Assembly: GCA_017644045.1 (NCBI GenBank)
Contig: JAEPMI010000006.1
Coordinates: forward strand, 529,314 to 593,313
Reading direction: 5' to 3'
DNA length: 64,000 nt
From: Deltaproteobacteria bacterium
Lineage (GTDB): Bacteria; Myxococcota_A; Polyangia; Polyangiales; Houyiibacteriaceae
Under the pieces are notes generated by a model, which was given only the letters and a program-made list of their open reading frames with translations, did no database searches and had not been told where the DNA came from. Made by a program: the position numbers and the translations under genes. Positions 1 to 9,079 of this stretch are shown here, one piece after another; position 1 is the stretch's first letter; each line of letters starts with the position of its first letter.

Positions 1-50
1 CCCTTCTGTGGGGCTCGGTCTCGAGACCCGAGAACCCAGCGCGAAACCAC

Positions 51-1034
51 GTGGAAGCCAAACCCCAGAAGCGAATCGCCGTCGCGATCCTCCTCGGCAC
101 CCTGATGTCGACCGCGTTTTTCCTCGCCCAGGGGACGACCGGTCTGCTCGGGGCCGCCTTCCTGAAGACCGGCGAAGGCGAGTTCGTCGCCGCGACGAAT
201 CCGGCGGCCACCGCGCGCCCCACCCGCGAGCGCGCGGATGACACCGACATCCTGACGCGGAACATCTTCGACTCCGAGCAGGGCTCGATCCTCACCGAAG
301 AGGTCGAGGCGGTGGTCGAGGACGACACCGGCGAGACCGTCCTCGAGGACGTCGACCCCAACAACCTCCCCGCGTGCACCGGCTCGGTCCGGCTGGTCGC
401 CTCGGTGCTGAACACCCGCCTCCCGGAGTGGTCCTTCGCCGCCATCGTCGGCGCCGCCGGCAAGGCGATGCTCTACCGCGCCGGTCAGTCGATCGACGGC
501 GACATGCTCGTGGCCATCCGCTCCGAGAGCGTGGTCCTCGAGCAGAACAGCCGGGCCTGCCGCCTGGGCATGTTCGGCGTCGAGGAGATGAACCCGACCC
601 CGCGACCGGTGGTCGCACAGGCGGAGACGCCGGAGCCCCCGGAGCGCCCCGGTCGCGACGAAGGCAACATCAGCGCCGCCGACATGGAGTCGGGCATCAC
701 GAAGATCAGCGACACCAACTTCCGGGTGACGCGCGGTCTCGTGAACCAGGTCCTCGAGAACCAGGCGGAGCTGATGCGCACGGCGCGCGTCATCCCGCAC
801 GAGGAGAACGGCCGCGTCGTCGGCGTGAAGCTCTACGGCATCCGCCGGAACAGCCTGCTCGGGCGCCTCGGCGTCCAGAACGGCGACATGCTCCGAACCA
901 TCAACGGCTACGACATGAGTAGCCCGGACAGTGCCCTCGAGGCCTACGCGCGGCTGCGTGAAGCCGACAACCTCACCCTTTCGGTCGTCCGGCGCGGACA
1001 GCCGATGACCATCGACTACGGCATCACCAACTGA
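51..1034 (+). CDS. gspC: Type II secretion system protein GspC
   Basis: Inner-membrane protein that links the inner-membrane platform to the outer-membrane secretin. One N-terminal membrane segment lies near residues 8-28, followed by an Asp/Glu-rich linker. The periplasmic homology region spans roughly residues 109-175 and contains two cysteines. A C-terminal PDZ domain covers about residues 247-323, with the typical run LGVQNGDMLRTINGYD. The chosen start is GTG at 51. The frame stays open back to the window edge with no other standard start, so a start further upstream cannot be excluded. It is the first visible gene of the gsp operon and is 17 bp from gspD. PDZ-type GspC is the common form in the family; order and domains make the call secure. 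Confidence 0.9.
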   Translation: MEAKPQKRIAVAILLGTLMSTAFFLAQGTTGLLGAAFLKTGEGEFVAATNPAATARPTRERADDTDILTRNIFDSEQGSILTEEVEAVVEDDTGETVLEDVDPNNLPACTGSVRLVASVLNTRLPEWSFAAIVGAAGKAMLYRAGQSIDGDMLVAIRSESVVLEQNSRACRLGMFGVEEMNPTPRPVVAQAETPEPPERPGRDEGNISAADMESGITKISDTNFRVTRGLVNQVLENQAELMRTARVIPHEENGRVVGVKLYGIRRNSLLGRLGVQNGDMLRTINGYDMSSPDSALEAYARLREADNLTLSVVRRGQPMTIDYGITN

Positions 1035-1051
1035 CTGCTGACGGACGACAC

Positions 1052-3658
1052 GTGCGACTCAAATACGCCCTGCCCCTACTCTCGAGCGCAGCCGCCTTCA
1101 TGGTGGTCGGCCTCAGCCTCGCGAGCGCTCAGCCGCCGAACCGCCCCTCGCCTCAGCGAGTGCAGGTTCGCCCGCCCGGTACCAACGCTCCCGCCGGTAC
1201 GCCGCCGCCCACCAAGCAGACCCCGAGCGGCGCGGACCAGTTCCAGACCGGCATCGAGTTCGAGCCCATCCCACCGTCGACGCGCGTGACCTTCAACCTC
1301 GAGGACGCGGACCTGCCCGACCTGGTGCGGCTGATCTCCTCGATCACCGGCAAGCGCTTCATCCTCCCGGGCAAGACGCGCTCCATCAAGGCCACCGTCT
1401 ACGCGCCGACCAAGGTCACCGTGCGGGAGGCCTACAACGCCTTCCTCTCGATCCTCGACGTCAACGGGATGACCGTCGTCCCGGCCGGTCGCTACCTGAA
1501 GATCCAGGAGTCCTCGAACATCGAGAACCAGCCGGTCTCGCTCTACACCGGCAACTCGCCCACGCCGACCAACGACCGCTTCGTCACCCGGCTGCATCGG
1601 ATGACGAACATCTCGGCAGAAGACGCGAGCCAGCTCCTCGGGCGCTTCAAATCTCCTTCGGGATCGGTCACCGCGTACGCGCCGACCAACACACTGATCC
1701 TCACGGACACTGGCCGGCAGATACGCCGGATGCTGCAGATCCTCGAGTCCATCGACGTTCCACGGACGGGTGAGCAGATCTGGATCGAACCGATCCACTA
1801 CGCCGACGCGACCGAGATCGCCGAGAAGCTGAAAGAGATCTTCCCGGACACCGGCGGAGGCTCGTCGGGCGGGGGTGGCGCGGCGACACCGGCGAGACCC
1901 GCAGCGCGACGCGCGGCTCAACGAGCGGCGACCCGAGCGAACCCCGCGGCCAACGCCGCCGCTGCAGGCAGCGCGCCGGCGACCGTCGGCTCGGCCGCAC
2001 CGGCGCGCATCACCAGCATCATCCCGGAGGAGCGCACCAACTCGCTCATCATCCTGGCGACCGAGCGCGCCTACCTCCGCATCCTGGAGATGATCCGCTA
2101 CCTCGACGTGCCGCTCGAAGGCGAAGGACGCATCCACGTCCACTACATCCAGAACGGTGACGCCGAAGACATCGCGAGCACGCTCAGCAGCCTGATCGGC
2201 GGTGGCGGAAGCGCCAGCCCCGCCGGTGGCGCGGCCGCCCGTCGTCCCGGTCAGGCGGCCGCCGGCGCCGCGGCAGGCGCGGGCGCGGCCTCGGGCGAGC
2301 TCTTCGAGGGCGAGATCCGAGTGACCACCCACGAGCCGACCAACGCGCTCGTGATCACCTCCTCGCTCCACGACTACGCGGCGCTGCGCCGGGTCATCGA
2401 CAAGCTCGACCGGCCCCGGCGGCAGGTCTTCATCGAAGCGGTCGTCATGGAGCTGACCGTCGACCGCACCTCCTCCCTCGGCATCAGCTTCCACGGCGGC
2501 GTTCCCAACACCGGCACCGATGGAGCGCTCACGCTCTTCGGCTCCGGCGCGTCGAACTCGCTCGGCTTCCCCGCGAGCGCGGAGCTCCAGGGCCTCGCGC
2601 TCGGTATTCGCGGACCGGAGATCGAGGGCTCGCTGCAGGACGTCGGCATCTCGATCCCCGGCTTCGGCGTCGTGCTCAACGCGCTCGCTCAGAGCGGTGA
2701 CGCGAACATCCTCTCCACGCCGCACCTGATCGCGATGGACAACGTCCAGGCCGAGATCAACGTCGGTCAGAACGTGCCGCTGCAGACCAGCGGCATCGCG
2801 CCCGGTGCGCTCGGTGGCCTCGGTGGCCTCGGCGGTCTCGCGGGGCTGGCCGGTCAGGCGGGTCAGGGCGCCGCCGGCGCGCTCGGCGGTCTCGCCGGTG
2901 GTCTGAGCGGCGGCTTCGGCGTTCCCCGTCAGGACGTCGGTACGATCATCCGGGTCACGCCCCACATCAACGAGCACCAGGAGGTCCGCCTCGAGATCGA
3001 GGAAGAGATCTCCGAGGTCGGTGCCGCCCAGGGTGACCTCGGCGTCGTGCCCATCAACCGCCGCACGGCGAAGACCGAGGTCATGGTCCGCGACCAGCAG
3101 ACCATCGTCATCGGCGGTCTGATGCGCGAGTCGGTGAACCGCAGCGAGACCAAGGTGCCCATCCTCGGCGACATCCCGCTGCTCGGCGCGCTCTTCCGCC
3201 GCCAGACCACCACCCGCCAGAAGAACAACCTCCTGCTCTTCCTGACGCCCTACATCATCCGCGACATGCGCGACCTGCGCGCCATCTACGAGCGGAAGAT
3301 GCGCGAGCGGCAGGAGTTCCTCGACCGCTACTTCGTCTTCGGCGACCACGAGTACGAGCCGCCGGTCGACTACAGCCGCACGCGCGGGCTGCTGCTCGAG
3401 ATGTTCAACGAGATGGCCGAGCTCGAGGCCGAGGCCGCGCTCGCGGAAGCCCTCGCCGCCGAGCCGCCACGCGAGCACGTGCCGCGGCCACCGGTCGGCA
3501 TCTACGAACGCGAACCGGGCGAGTCCGAGGGCGACGTGATCATCGGACCGGACGGCGAGGAAGAGGGCCCCGAGCAGCTGCCGGTGACCGGAGCGGACGT
3601 CTCGGGTCTGCCCGAGTCCGTGCCCGTCGCCGAACCGGAAGGCGAGGGACCGGAGTGA
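1052..3658 (+). CDS. gspD: Type II secretion system secretin GspD
   Basis: Outer-membrane secretin that forms the exit channel. The GTG start gives a signal peptide (about residues 1-26, ending ASAQ). A Pro-rich linker is followed by an N0 domain (about 75-155), N1-N3 repeats (about 170-455) and the secretin domain (about 460-760), with the conserved stretch VGQNVPLQTSG and the late motif KTEVMVRDQQTIVIGGL. At 868 residues it is longer than typical GspD (about 650-750). Three Gly/Ala-rich low-complexity insertions account for much of this, at about residues 267-330, 383-420 and 583-628. The C-terminus is Glu/Pro-rich. The stop overlaps the gspE start by 4 bases. Confidence 0.95.
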   Translation: MRLKYALPLLSSAAAFMVVGLSLASAQPPNRPSPQRVQVRPPGTNAPAGTPPPTKQTPSGADQFQTGIEFEPIPPSTRVTFNLEDADLPDLVRLISSITGKRFILPGKTRSIKATVYAPTKVTVREAYNAFLSILDVNGMTVVPAGRYLKIQESSNIENQPVSLYTGNSPTPTNDRFVTRLHRMTNISAEDASQLLGRFKSPSGSVTAYAPTNTLILTDTGRQIRRMLQILESIDVPRTGEQIWIEPIHYADATEIAEKLKEIFPDTGGGSSGGGGAATPARPAARRAAQRAATRANPAANAAAAGSAPATVGSAAPARITSIIPEERTNSLIILATERAYLRILEMIRYLDVPLEGEGRIHVHYIQNGDAEDIASTLSSLIGGGGSASPAGGAAARRPGQAAAGAAAGAGAASGELFEGEIRVTTHEPTNALVITSSLHDYAALRRVIDKLDRPRRQVFIEAVVMELTVDRTSSLGISFHGGVPNTGTDGALTLFGSGASNSLGFPASAELQGLALGIRGPEIEGSLQDVGISIPGFGVVLNALAQSGDANILSTPHLIAMDNVQAEINVGQNVPLQTSGIAPGALGGLGGLGGLAGLAGQAGQGAAGALGGLAGGLSGGFGVPRQDVGTIIRVTPHINEHQEVRLEIEEEISEVGAAQGDLGVVPINRRTAKTEVMVRDQQTIVIGGLMRESVNRSETKVPILGDIPLLGALFRRQTTTRQKNNLLLFLTPYIIRDMRDLRAIYERKMRERQEFLDRYFVFGDHEYEPPVDYSRTRGLLLEMFNEMAELEAEAALAEALAAEPPREHVPRPPVGIYEREPGESEGDVIIGPDGEEEGPEQLPVTGADVSGLPESVPVAEPEGEGPE

Positions 3659-5535
3659 GCTCCTACCTCGGCCAAGTGCTCCTCGAGCGGGACCTGCTCG
3701 ACGAGGAGGTCCTCCAGGGCGCGCTGGAGATGGCGGAGGAGAAGGGCGTCGAGCTCCTCGACGTGCTCCTCGCCACCCGCGCGGTCGAAGAGGAGGCGCT
3801 CCTGCGCGCGCTGGCCGAGGAGACGGGGATGCCATTCCTCGAGTCGATCGACGCCGAGGCGGTCCCCGACGAGCTCGTCGACCTCGTGCCGATCAACTTC
3901 GCGCGGCAACACCACGTGCTCGCCTACGCGATGGACGAGCACGCCGTGTACGTAGCGGTGGCCGACCCGCTCGACCCCTTCCCGCTCGACGATCTTCGCG
4001 CGCTCCTCGGCCGGCCCATCGAAGCCCGCGCGGCGACGCGCGAGGCGATCGACGACGTCATCAACACCGTCTACCAGCGCAAGGAAGAAGCCTCGCTGCA
4101 GGAGGCGAAGGACGGCGAAGAGGTCGAGGAGCTCCAGGACATCATCGACCAGACCGACGAAGCGCCGGTCATTCGATGGGTCAACGACCTCTTCTACCGA
4201 GCGGTGAAGGACCGCGCGTCCGACATCCACATCGAGCCGACGGACGACAAGGTCGTCGTCCGCTTCCGCATCGATGGTCGCCTCGTCCTCCGGAAGGAAG
4301 CCCACAAGGGGAACCTCTCGAGCATCGTCGCCCGCGTGAAGATCGAGGCCGGCCTGAACATCGCCGAGAAACGGCTCCCGCAGGACGGCCGCATCACCAA
4401 GAAGATCGCCGGCAAGGTCGTCGACGTTCGTGTGTCGACCATCCCGACCGCGAAGGGCGAGCGCATCGTCATGCGTATCCTCGACAAGGCCAACATCATG
4501 TTGGACCTCGTCGACCTCGGCTTCGCGCGCCGCGAGCTCGACCTGCTGAACCACATGATCCACCGGCCGAACGGGATCCTGCTGGTCACCGGTCCGACCG
4601 GCTCCGGTAAGACGACCACGCTCTACGCGTCGCTCAACCGCATCAACACGCCGGACAAGAACATCCTCACCGCCGAGGATCCGGTCGAGTACGAGCTCCA
4701 GGGCATCGGCCAGCTGCACGTGCAGCCGAAGATCGGGCTGACCTTCGCGTCCGCGCTCCGCGCCTTCCTCCGCCAGGACCCGGACGTGATCATGGTCGGT
4801 GAGATTCGTGACCACGAGACCGCCGAGATCGCGATTCACGCGTCGCTCACCGGTCACCTCGTGCTCTCCACGCTCCACACCAACGACGCGCCGGGTGCGA
4901 TCACTCGAATGACCGAGATGGGCGTGCAGCCCTTCCAGATCTCGTCGTCGGTGCTCGGCGTGCTCGCGCAGCGGCTGGTTCGCCGGCTCTGCCTGCACTG
5001 CCGCCAGCCCTACCGGGCGAGCGAGCAGCAGCTCATCGAGCTCGGCCTCGACATGAGCCGGGTCGACGAGACCCTCGCCGAGCTCCGGCGGGTCGCGGCG
5101 ACCACGGTCATGGGTCGCAGCTCGCACCCGCCGGCCATGAACGACGAGGAAGAGACCGAGCTCGACCTGGAGGATCTCGGCGAGCCGACCGCCATTCACG
5201 AGGTCCACACCATCGGCGAGGACCTGCCACCCGAGTTCGCGCACCTGCAGGCCGAGGGCGACATGCCCATCTTCTACAAGCCGGTCGGTTGCGACGAGTG
5301 CGGCCAGACGGGCTACCGCGGTCGAATGGGCATCTTCGAGCTGATGATCATCGACCAGCCGGTGCGGAAGGCCATCCTGGCCAACTCCGACTCGAAGACC
5401 ATCCAGCAGATCGCCCGGGAGCGCGGTATGCGCTCGCTCCGCGAGGACGGCGCGCGTCAGGTCATCGCCGGGGTGACCAGCGTCGAGGACGTGCTCGCCG
5501 CCACGCAGGCCACGGAGATGGAAGCCGCCGAGTAA
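3655..5535 (+). CDS. gspE: Type II secretion ATPase GspE
   Basis: Cytoplasmic hexameric ATPase that powers pseudopilus assembly. The GTG start overlaps the gspD stop (GTGA). The N-terminal MshEN/GspE-N region covers about residues 1-140, followed by a RecA-like domain with Walker A GPTGSGKTTT starting near residue 313, an Asp box, Walker B DPDVIMVGEIRD and a His box around LTGHLVLSTLHTND. The zinc-binding cysteines are CLHC (446-449) and CDEC (546-549), separated by 96 residues, much further apart than the usual about 30. The insert contains an acidic stretch (NDEEETELDLEDL). The stop overlaps the gspF start by one base. Confidence 0.96.
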   Translation: MSSYLGQVLLERDLLDEEVLQGALEMAEEKGVELLDVLLATRAVEEEALLRALAEETGMPFLESIDAEAVPDELVDLVPINFARQHHVLAYAMDEHAVYVAVADPLDPFPLDDLRALLGRPIEARAATREAIDDVINTVYQRKEEASLQEAKDGEEVEELQDIIDQTDEAPVIRWVNDLFYRAVKDRASDIHIEPTDDKVVVRFRIDGRLVLRKEAHKGNLSSIVARVKIEAGLNIAEKRLPQDGRITKKIAGKVVDVRVSTIPTAKGERIVMRILDKANIMLDLVDLGFARRELDLLNHMIHRPNGILLVTGPTGSGKTTTLYASLNRINTPDKNILTAEDPVEYELQGIGQLHVQPKIGLTFASALRAFLRQDPDVIMVGEIRDHETAEIAIHASLTGHLVLSTLHTNDAPGAITRMTEMGVQPFQISSSVLGVLAQRLVRRLCLHCRQPYRASEQQLIELGLDMSRVDETLAELRRVAATTVMGRSSHPPAMNDEEETELDLEDLGEPTAIHEVHTIGEDLPPEFAHLQAEGDMPIFYKPVGCDECGQTGYRGRMGIFELMIIDQPVRKAILANSDSKTIQQIARERGMRSLREDGARQVIAGVTSVEDVLAATQATEMEAAE

Positions 5536-6758
5536 TGGCCGTCTTCGCCTACAAGGGGATCGACGCCTCCGGGCGCAGCGTCAAGGGCGTGCGCGACGCG
5601 GAGAACCCGCGCGCGCTCCGCACGCTCCTGAAGCGCGACGGCGTCCTCGTGACCGAGGTGCTCGAGCACACCGAGGCGGCGAAGAAGAGCGCCCGCGAGA
5701 TCGACCTCAAGCGCTTCTTCCGGCGCGTCTCGATCCTGCACATCGCGATCAGCACGCAGCAGCTCGCGGTGCTCCTCAAGGCGGGCATCCCGCTCGTCGA
5801 GGCGCTGACGGCGCTCATCGACCAGCTCGAGCAGCCGGAGCTCAAGGCGGCCTTCACCGACGTCCGCGACAAGGTGAACGAGGGCACGAGCCTCGCGAAC
5901 GCGCTCGAGGCGCATCCGAAGTACTTCAGCAACCTCTACGTGAGCATGGTCGCCGCCGGCGAAGCCTCGGGCACGCTCGAGGTCGTCCTCCAGCGCCTGT
6001 CGGAGTTCCTCGACGCCCAGGCGAAGCTCAAGGGCAAGGTCTCGAGCGCCCTCGCCTACCCGGCGTTCATGGCGCTCATGGGTCTCGGCATCGTCCTGGT
6101 GATGATGACGGTCGTCGTCCCGAAGGTGACCGCCATCTTCGACGACTTCGGCGAGGCCCTCCCCTGGTACACGCGCGCGCTCAAGTGGAGCAGCGAGACC
6201 CTCATCGGTTACTGGTGGCTCATCGGCGCGCTCATCGGCCTGGGTGTCTACGGATTCCGCCGATGGAAGGCGACCGAGGAAGGCCAGATGAAGTGGGACA
6301 TCTTCATCCTGAAGATCCCCGTGCTGGGCAAGCTGCTCATGATGATCGCCGTCTCGCGCTTCTCGCGAACGCTGGCCACCCTCCTCAAGAGCGGCGTGCC
6401 GGTGCTGCAGGCGATGGACATCACCAAGCGCGTGCTCGGCAACCGCGAGCTGATGCAGGTCATCAGCGAGGCGCGGGAGAGCGTCCGTGAGGGCGACGGG
6501 CTCAGCAAGCCGCTCAAGGCGAGCGGTCGCTTCCCACCGATCGTCACGCACATGATCGCGATCGGCGAACGCTCCGGTCAGCTCGAGGAGATGCTCGAGC
6601 ACGTGGCCGAGGCCTACGACCAACAGGTCGACGTGGGCGTTCAGACGTTCACCAGCCTCCTCGAGCCGCTCATCATCGTCTTCATGGGTGGGATCAGCGG
6701 CGTGATCGCCTTCTCGATCCTCATGCCCCTCCTCCAGATCAACGAGTTCGTCGGGTGA
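5535..6758 (+). CDS. gspF: Type II secretion platform protein GspF
   Basis: Polytopic inner-membrane platform protein that couples the ATPase to pseudopilin assembly. It has two T2SSF repeats of about 120 residues, three membrane segments (about residues 175-197, 222-242 and 375-402) and the family-typical start MAVFAYKGIDASG. The ATG at 5535 overlaps the gspE stop codon TAATG; an open frame runs upstream but only in the shadow of gspE. At 407 residues it matches normal GspF length. The conserved LLKAGIPLVEAL and LLKSGVPVLQAMD motifs appear once in each repeat. It is followed 3 bases later by the GspG-like gene. Confidence 0.95.
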   Translation: MAVFAYKGIDASGRSVKGVRDAENPRALRTLLKRDGVLVTEVLEHTEAAKKSAREIDLKRFFRRVSILHIAISTQQLAVLLKAGIPLVEALTALIDQLEQPELKAAFTDVRDKVNEGTSLANALEAHPKYFSNLYVSMVAAGEASGTLEVVLQRLSEFLDAQAKLKGKVSSALAYPAFMALMGLGIVLVMMTVVVPKVTAIFDDFGEALPWYTRALKWSSETLIGYWWLIGALIGLGVYGFRRWKATEEGQMKWDIFILKIPVLGKLLMMIAVSRFSRTLATLLKSGVPVLQAMDITKRVLGNRELMQVISEARESVREGDGLSKPLKASGRFPPIVTHMIAIGERSGQLEEMLEHVAEAYDQQVDVGVQTFTSLLEPLIIVFMGGISGVIAFSILMPLLQINEFVG

Positions 6759-6761
6759 GCG

Positions 6762-7199
6762 ATGGCGCAGGCGAAGCGCAGAAAGTCCGGACGCAGCAGC
6801 GTCGCGCTGCCCTGGGAGGAGCGCGGCAGCTTCTGGCGTCAGCTCCTGGCGGGGCCGCGCTGGAAGGTGGCGCTCGTCGCGCTGCTCCTGCTCTGGATCG
6901 GATCCATCTTCTGGAGCTCGGCCGACCGGCGCGCGAAGGTACGCGAGACCCGGCTGGCCATCTGGGAGACCCAGCGCGCGGTGAGCGCGTTCCGGGCCGA
7001 GGTCGGCCGGTGCCCGCGCTCGACCACCGAGCTGCTGCACCCACCGCGCTCGCGCTCGCGCTACCTGCGCCGCAAGCCCCGCGATGGCTGGGGCCGGCAG
7101 CTCTGGGTGCGCTGCCCCGCCAAGGACGACCCCGACGGAGCCGACGTGGTCTCCGCGGGTCCGAGCGGCTCCTTCCTGGAGGCCGACAACATTCAGTGA
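6762..7199 (+). CDS. GspG-like membrane protein without a prepilin cleavage site
   Basis: A 145-residue protein between gspF and gspG, starting 3 bases after gspF. It has a basic N-terminus, one membrane segment at about residues 34-52, a helix, and then a block resembling the C-terminal globular part of GspG: GRCPRSTTELL, YLRRKPRDGWGRQLWV and DVVSAGPSGSF. The type IV prepilin signature (Gly, hydrophobic residue, Glu at +5) is absent ahead of the membrane segment, so prepilin peptidase should not process it. It may be a permanently anchored pseudopilin relative helping assembly. That role is inference; membership of the secretion operon and the GspG resemblance are visible. Confidence 0.7.
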   Translation: MAQAKRRKSGRSSVALPWEERGSFWRQLLAGPRWKVALVALLLLWIGSIFWSSADRRAKVRETRLAIWETQRAVSAFRAEVGRCPRSTTELLHPPRSRSRYLRRKPRDGWGRQLWVRCPAKDDPDGADVVSAGPSGSFLEADNIQ

Positions 7200-7233
7200 C
7201 GGTCCGGCTCACGCCGGGCACGAGAGGCAAGAC

Positions 7234-7629
7234 ATGACCAGCAAGTACCGAAAGCTCCACCGACGGATCCGGCGCCATGGCACCGAGGGCATGACGCTCG
7301 TCGAGATCATGATCGTCGTCATCATCATGGCTCTGATCGCCACCGCGGTCGGCGTCGCCGTGCTCCCGCAGCTCGAGAAGTCGCGGATCAAGGACACGGA
7401 GATCGGCGTTCAGGCGGTGCGTGGTGCGACCACCATGTTCCTGGCCGAGAACCCCGCCGGCGGCTGCCCGAGCATCGATGACCTCATCGAGGGCGCCTAC
7501 CTCGACGAGGACAAGTCGACCACCGACGCGTGGGAAGGCGAGTTCGACATCGAGTGCTCCGGCACCCGCGTGACCGTGACCTCGGCCGGACCCGACAAGC
7601 AGTTCGGCACCGACGACGACATCCAGTGA
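7234..7629 (+). CDS. gspG: Major pseudopilin GspG
   Basis: Main subunit of the periplasmic pseudopilus. The ATG at 7234 is preceded by GAGAGG. The prepilin signature is TEG|MTLVEIMIVV, with Gly at -1 and Glu at +5, followed by a hydrophobic helix. The C-terminal loop TSAGPDKQFGTDDDI matches the calcium-binding end of GspG. At 131 residues it is close to the usual length. The open frame extends upstream into the preceding gene, but the ribosome site and prepilin leader length support this start. It is 34 bp after the GspG-like gene and 11 bp before gspH. Confidence 0.93.
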   Translation: MTSKYRKLHRRIRRHGTEGMTLVEIMIVVIIMALIATAVGVAVLPQLEKSRIKDTEIGVQAVRGATTMFLAENPAGGCPSIDDLIEGAYLDEDKSTTDAWEGEFDIECSGTRVTVTSAGPDKQFGTDDDIQ

Positions 7630-7640
7630 GCTGAGCCCCG

Positions 7641-8375
7641 ATGACGAGCCTGCGACAGCGACGACCCGCCCGGCGCCTTCGGCGCGAGGGCGGACGTTCG
7701 CTCGCCGCATTCTCGATCATCGAGATGATGATCGTCATCGTGATCATGGCGCTGGCCGTGGGCGCGTTGACGATGGGCCTCGGCGCGCTCGGGCGGTCGA
7801 AGCTCCGCAGCAGCTGCGTGAAGATCTCGGCCGGCGCGAAGTTCGCGTACCACCGGGCGATCACCCACGGGAAGACCGTCCGCATCGTGCTCGACTTCGA
7901 GCAGAACACGATGGGCTTCGAAGAAGCGCACGGGCGGGTCACGCTCCGCGACGCCGAGAACACCCACTGGTCCGAGGAGGACGAGGACGCGGACGAGGAC
8001 GGCGCGGACGACCCCTGGAGCAACGCCCAGGCGAACCTCGAGTCGGCGATCGAGGCCTCGATCGGTCGCTCACCCTTCGGCCCGATCACCGACGAGGAAG
8101 GCCAGCCGATGGAGCGCTACCAGCCCCGGGCGCTCGAGGGCGTGAACATCGCGCGCCTCTTCACGCCGCACGAGCTGGAGCCGCGGGAAGACGGCAAGGG
8201 GTACATCTACTTCTTCCCGGGTGGCCACACCGAACACGCCGTGGTGCAGCTCGAGAACCGCGACCAGCAGGTCTACAGCGTGGAGATCCAGGCGCTCACC
8301 GGGCGCGCGGAGATCTTCCCGCACGCCGTGGAGCCCGAAGAGCTCACCGAGGACGATCTGAGGGACCCGGGATGA
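7641..8375 (+). CDS. gspH: Minor pseudopilin GspH
   Basis: Minor pseudopilin of the pseudopilus tip. The N-terminus reads GGRSLAAFSIIEMMIVIVIM: Phe at +1 and Glu at +5 fit the class III signal, but the residue at -1 is Ala rather than the near-universal Gly. A GspH-type beta domain follows, with a long acidic insertion near residues 110-125 (EEDEDADEDGADD). At 244 residues it is longer than typical GspH (about 150-200). Position between gspG and gspI supports the call. The stop overlaps the gspI start by 4 bases (ATGATG). Confidence 0.88.
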   Translation: MTSLRQRRPARRLRREGGRSLAAFSIIEMMIVIVIMALAVGALTMGLGALGRSKLRSSCVKISAGAKFAYHRAITHGKTVRIVLDFEQNTMGFEEAHGRVTLRDAENTHWSEEDEDADEDGADDPWSNAQANLESAIEASIGRSPFGPITDEEGQPMERYQPRALEGVNIARLFTPHELEPREDGKGYIYFFPGGHTEHAVVQLENRDQQVYSVEIQALTGRAEIFPHAVEPEELTEDDLRDPG

Positions 8376-9079
8376 TGCGCGTCTCTCCTCAGGAGGGTCT
8401 TCGAAAGACCCTCCCGCGTCGCTCGGGCAAAGCCCTCGACTCGCTCCCTCCCAAACGGGCGCGCGTTCGCGCGCCGGGTCGGCGAGAGTCGGGGTTCACA
8501 TTGCTCGAGGTCATGATCGCGGTGGCGATCCTGGCGATCGGCATGACCGCGATCTTCGCCTCCGAGGTCCAGTCGATCGACGCCGGGACCACGGCGCAGG
8601 GCTACAACATCGCGACCCTGCTCGCGCGCTGCAAGATGGGCGAGATCGAGGAAGAGATCGCCAACCAGGGCCTCCCCGCGATCGACGCGAAGGGCGACGA
8701 TGCCTGCTGCGAAGGCGCCGAGGTCGACGGCTTCACCTGTGAGTGGGCGGTCGACCGGGTCGTGCTCCCGGACGAAGCGCTGATGGGCGAGGAAGAGGGC
8801 GAGGAAGGCAGCATTCTCAGCGACCCCGGCTCCCAGACCGGCGTGCTCGACGGAATGCTCTCCGGCGCGTCCCCGCTCGGGGCGAGCGGTGGACAGGACG
8901 CGATGGCAGAGATGGCCATCGGCATCGCCTTCCCCGTGCTCAAGCCTTCCATCGAGGAGCAGGTCCGGCGCGCGACGGTCACCGTCAACTGGGCACACCA
9001 CCGCCGCGAGATGAGCTTCGACGTCGTCCAGTACATCGTCGCAGAGCAGCCCCCCGCCGACCCCACGGTGAACCAATGA
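8372..9079 (+). CDS. gspI: Minor pseudopilin GspI
   Basis: Minor pseudopilin that nucleates the tip complex with GspJ and GspK. A clear prepilin site ESG|FTLLEVMIAVAILA lies about 40 residues from the ATG at 8372. The basic leader is unusually long; a second ATG at 8375 would shorten it by one residue. The rest contains a Cys-bearing region, a Gly/Ser-rich loop and a C-terminal beta segment. At 235 residues it is roughly twice enterobacterial GspI but fits the expanded minor pseudopilins of this operon. The stop overlaps gspJ by 4 bases. Confidence 0.88.
   Translation: MMRVSPQEGLRKTLPRRSGKALDSLPPKRARVRAPGRRESGFTLLEVMIAVAILAIGMTAIFASEVQSIDAGTTAQGYNIATLLARCKMGEIEEEIANQGLPAIDAKGDDACCEGAEVDGFTCEWAVDRVVLPDEALMGEEEGEEGSILSDPGSQTGVLDGMLSGASPLGASGGQDAMAEMAIGIAFPVLKPSIEEQVRRATVTVNWAHHRREMSFDVVQYIVAEQPPADPTVNQ

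Noticed and set aside
1076-3835. Very long open frame antisense to gspD (about 919 codons)
   Set aside because: Mirror frame of a GC-rich gene: strong sense-strand homology and codon bias on the plus strand, no family signal or ribosome site on the minus strand.
3502-5244. Long antisense frame to gspE
   Set aside because: Same mirror effect; translated product is Asp/Val/Arg-rich without motifs, while the plus strand encodes an intact ATPase.
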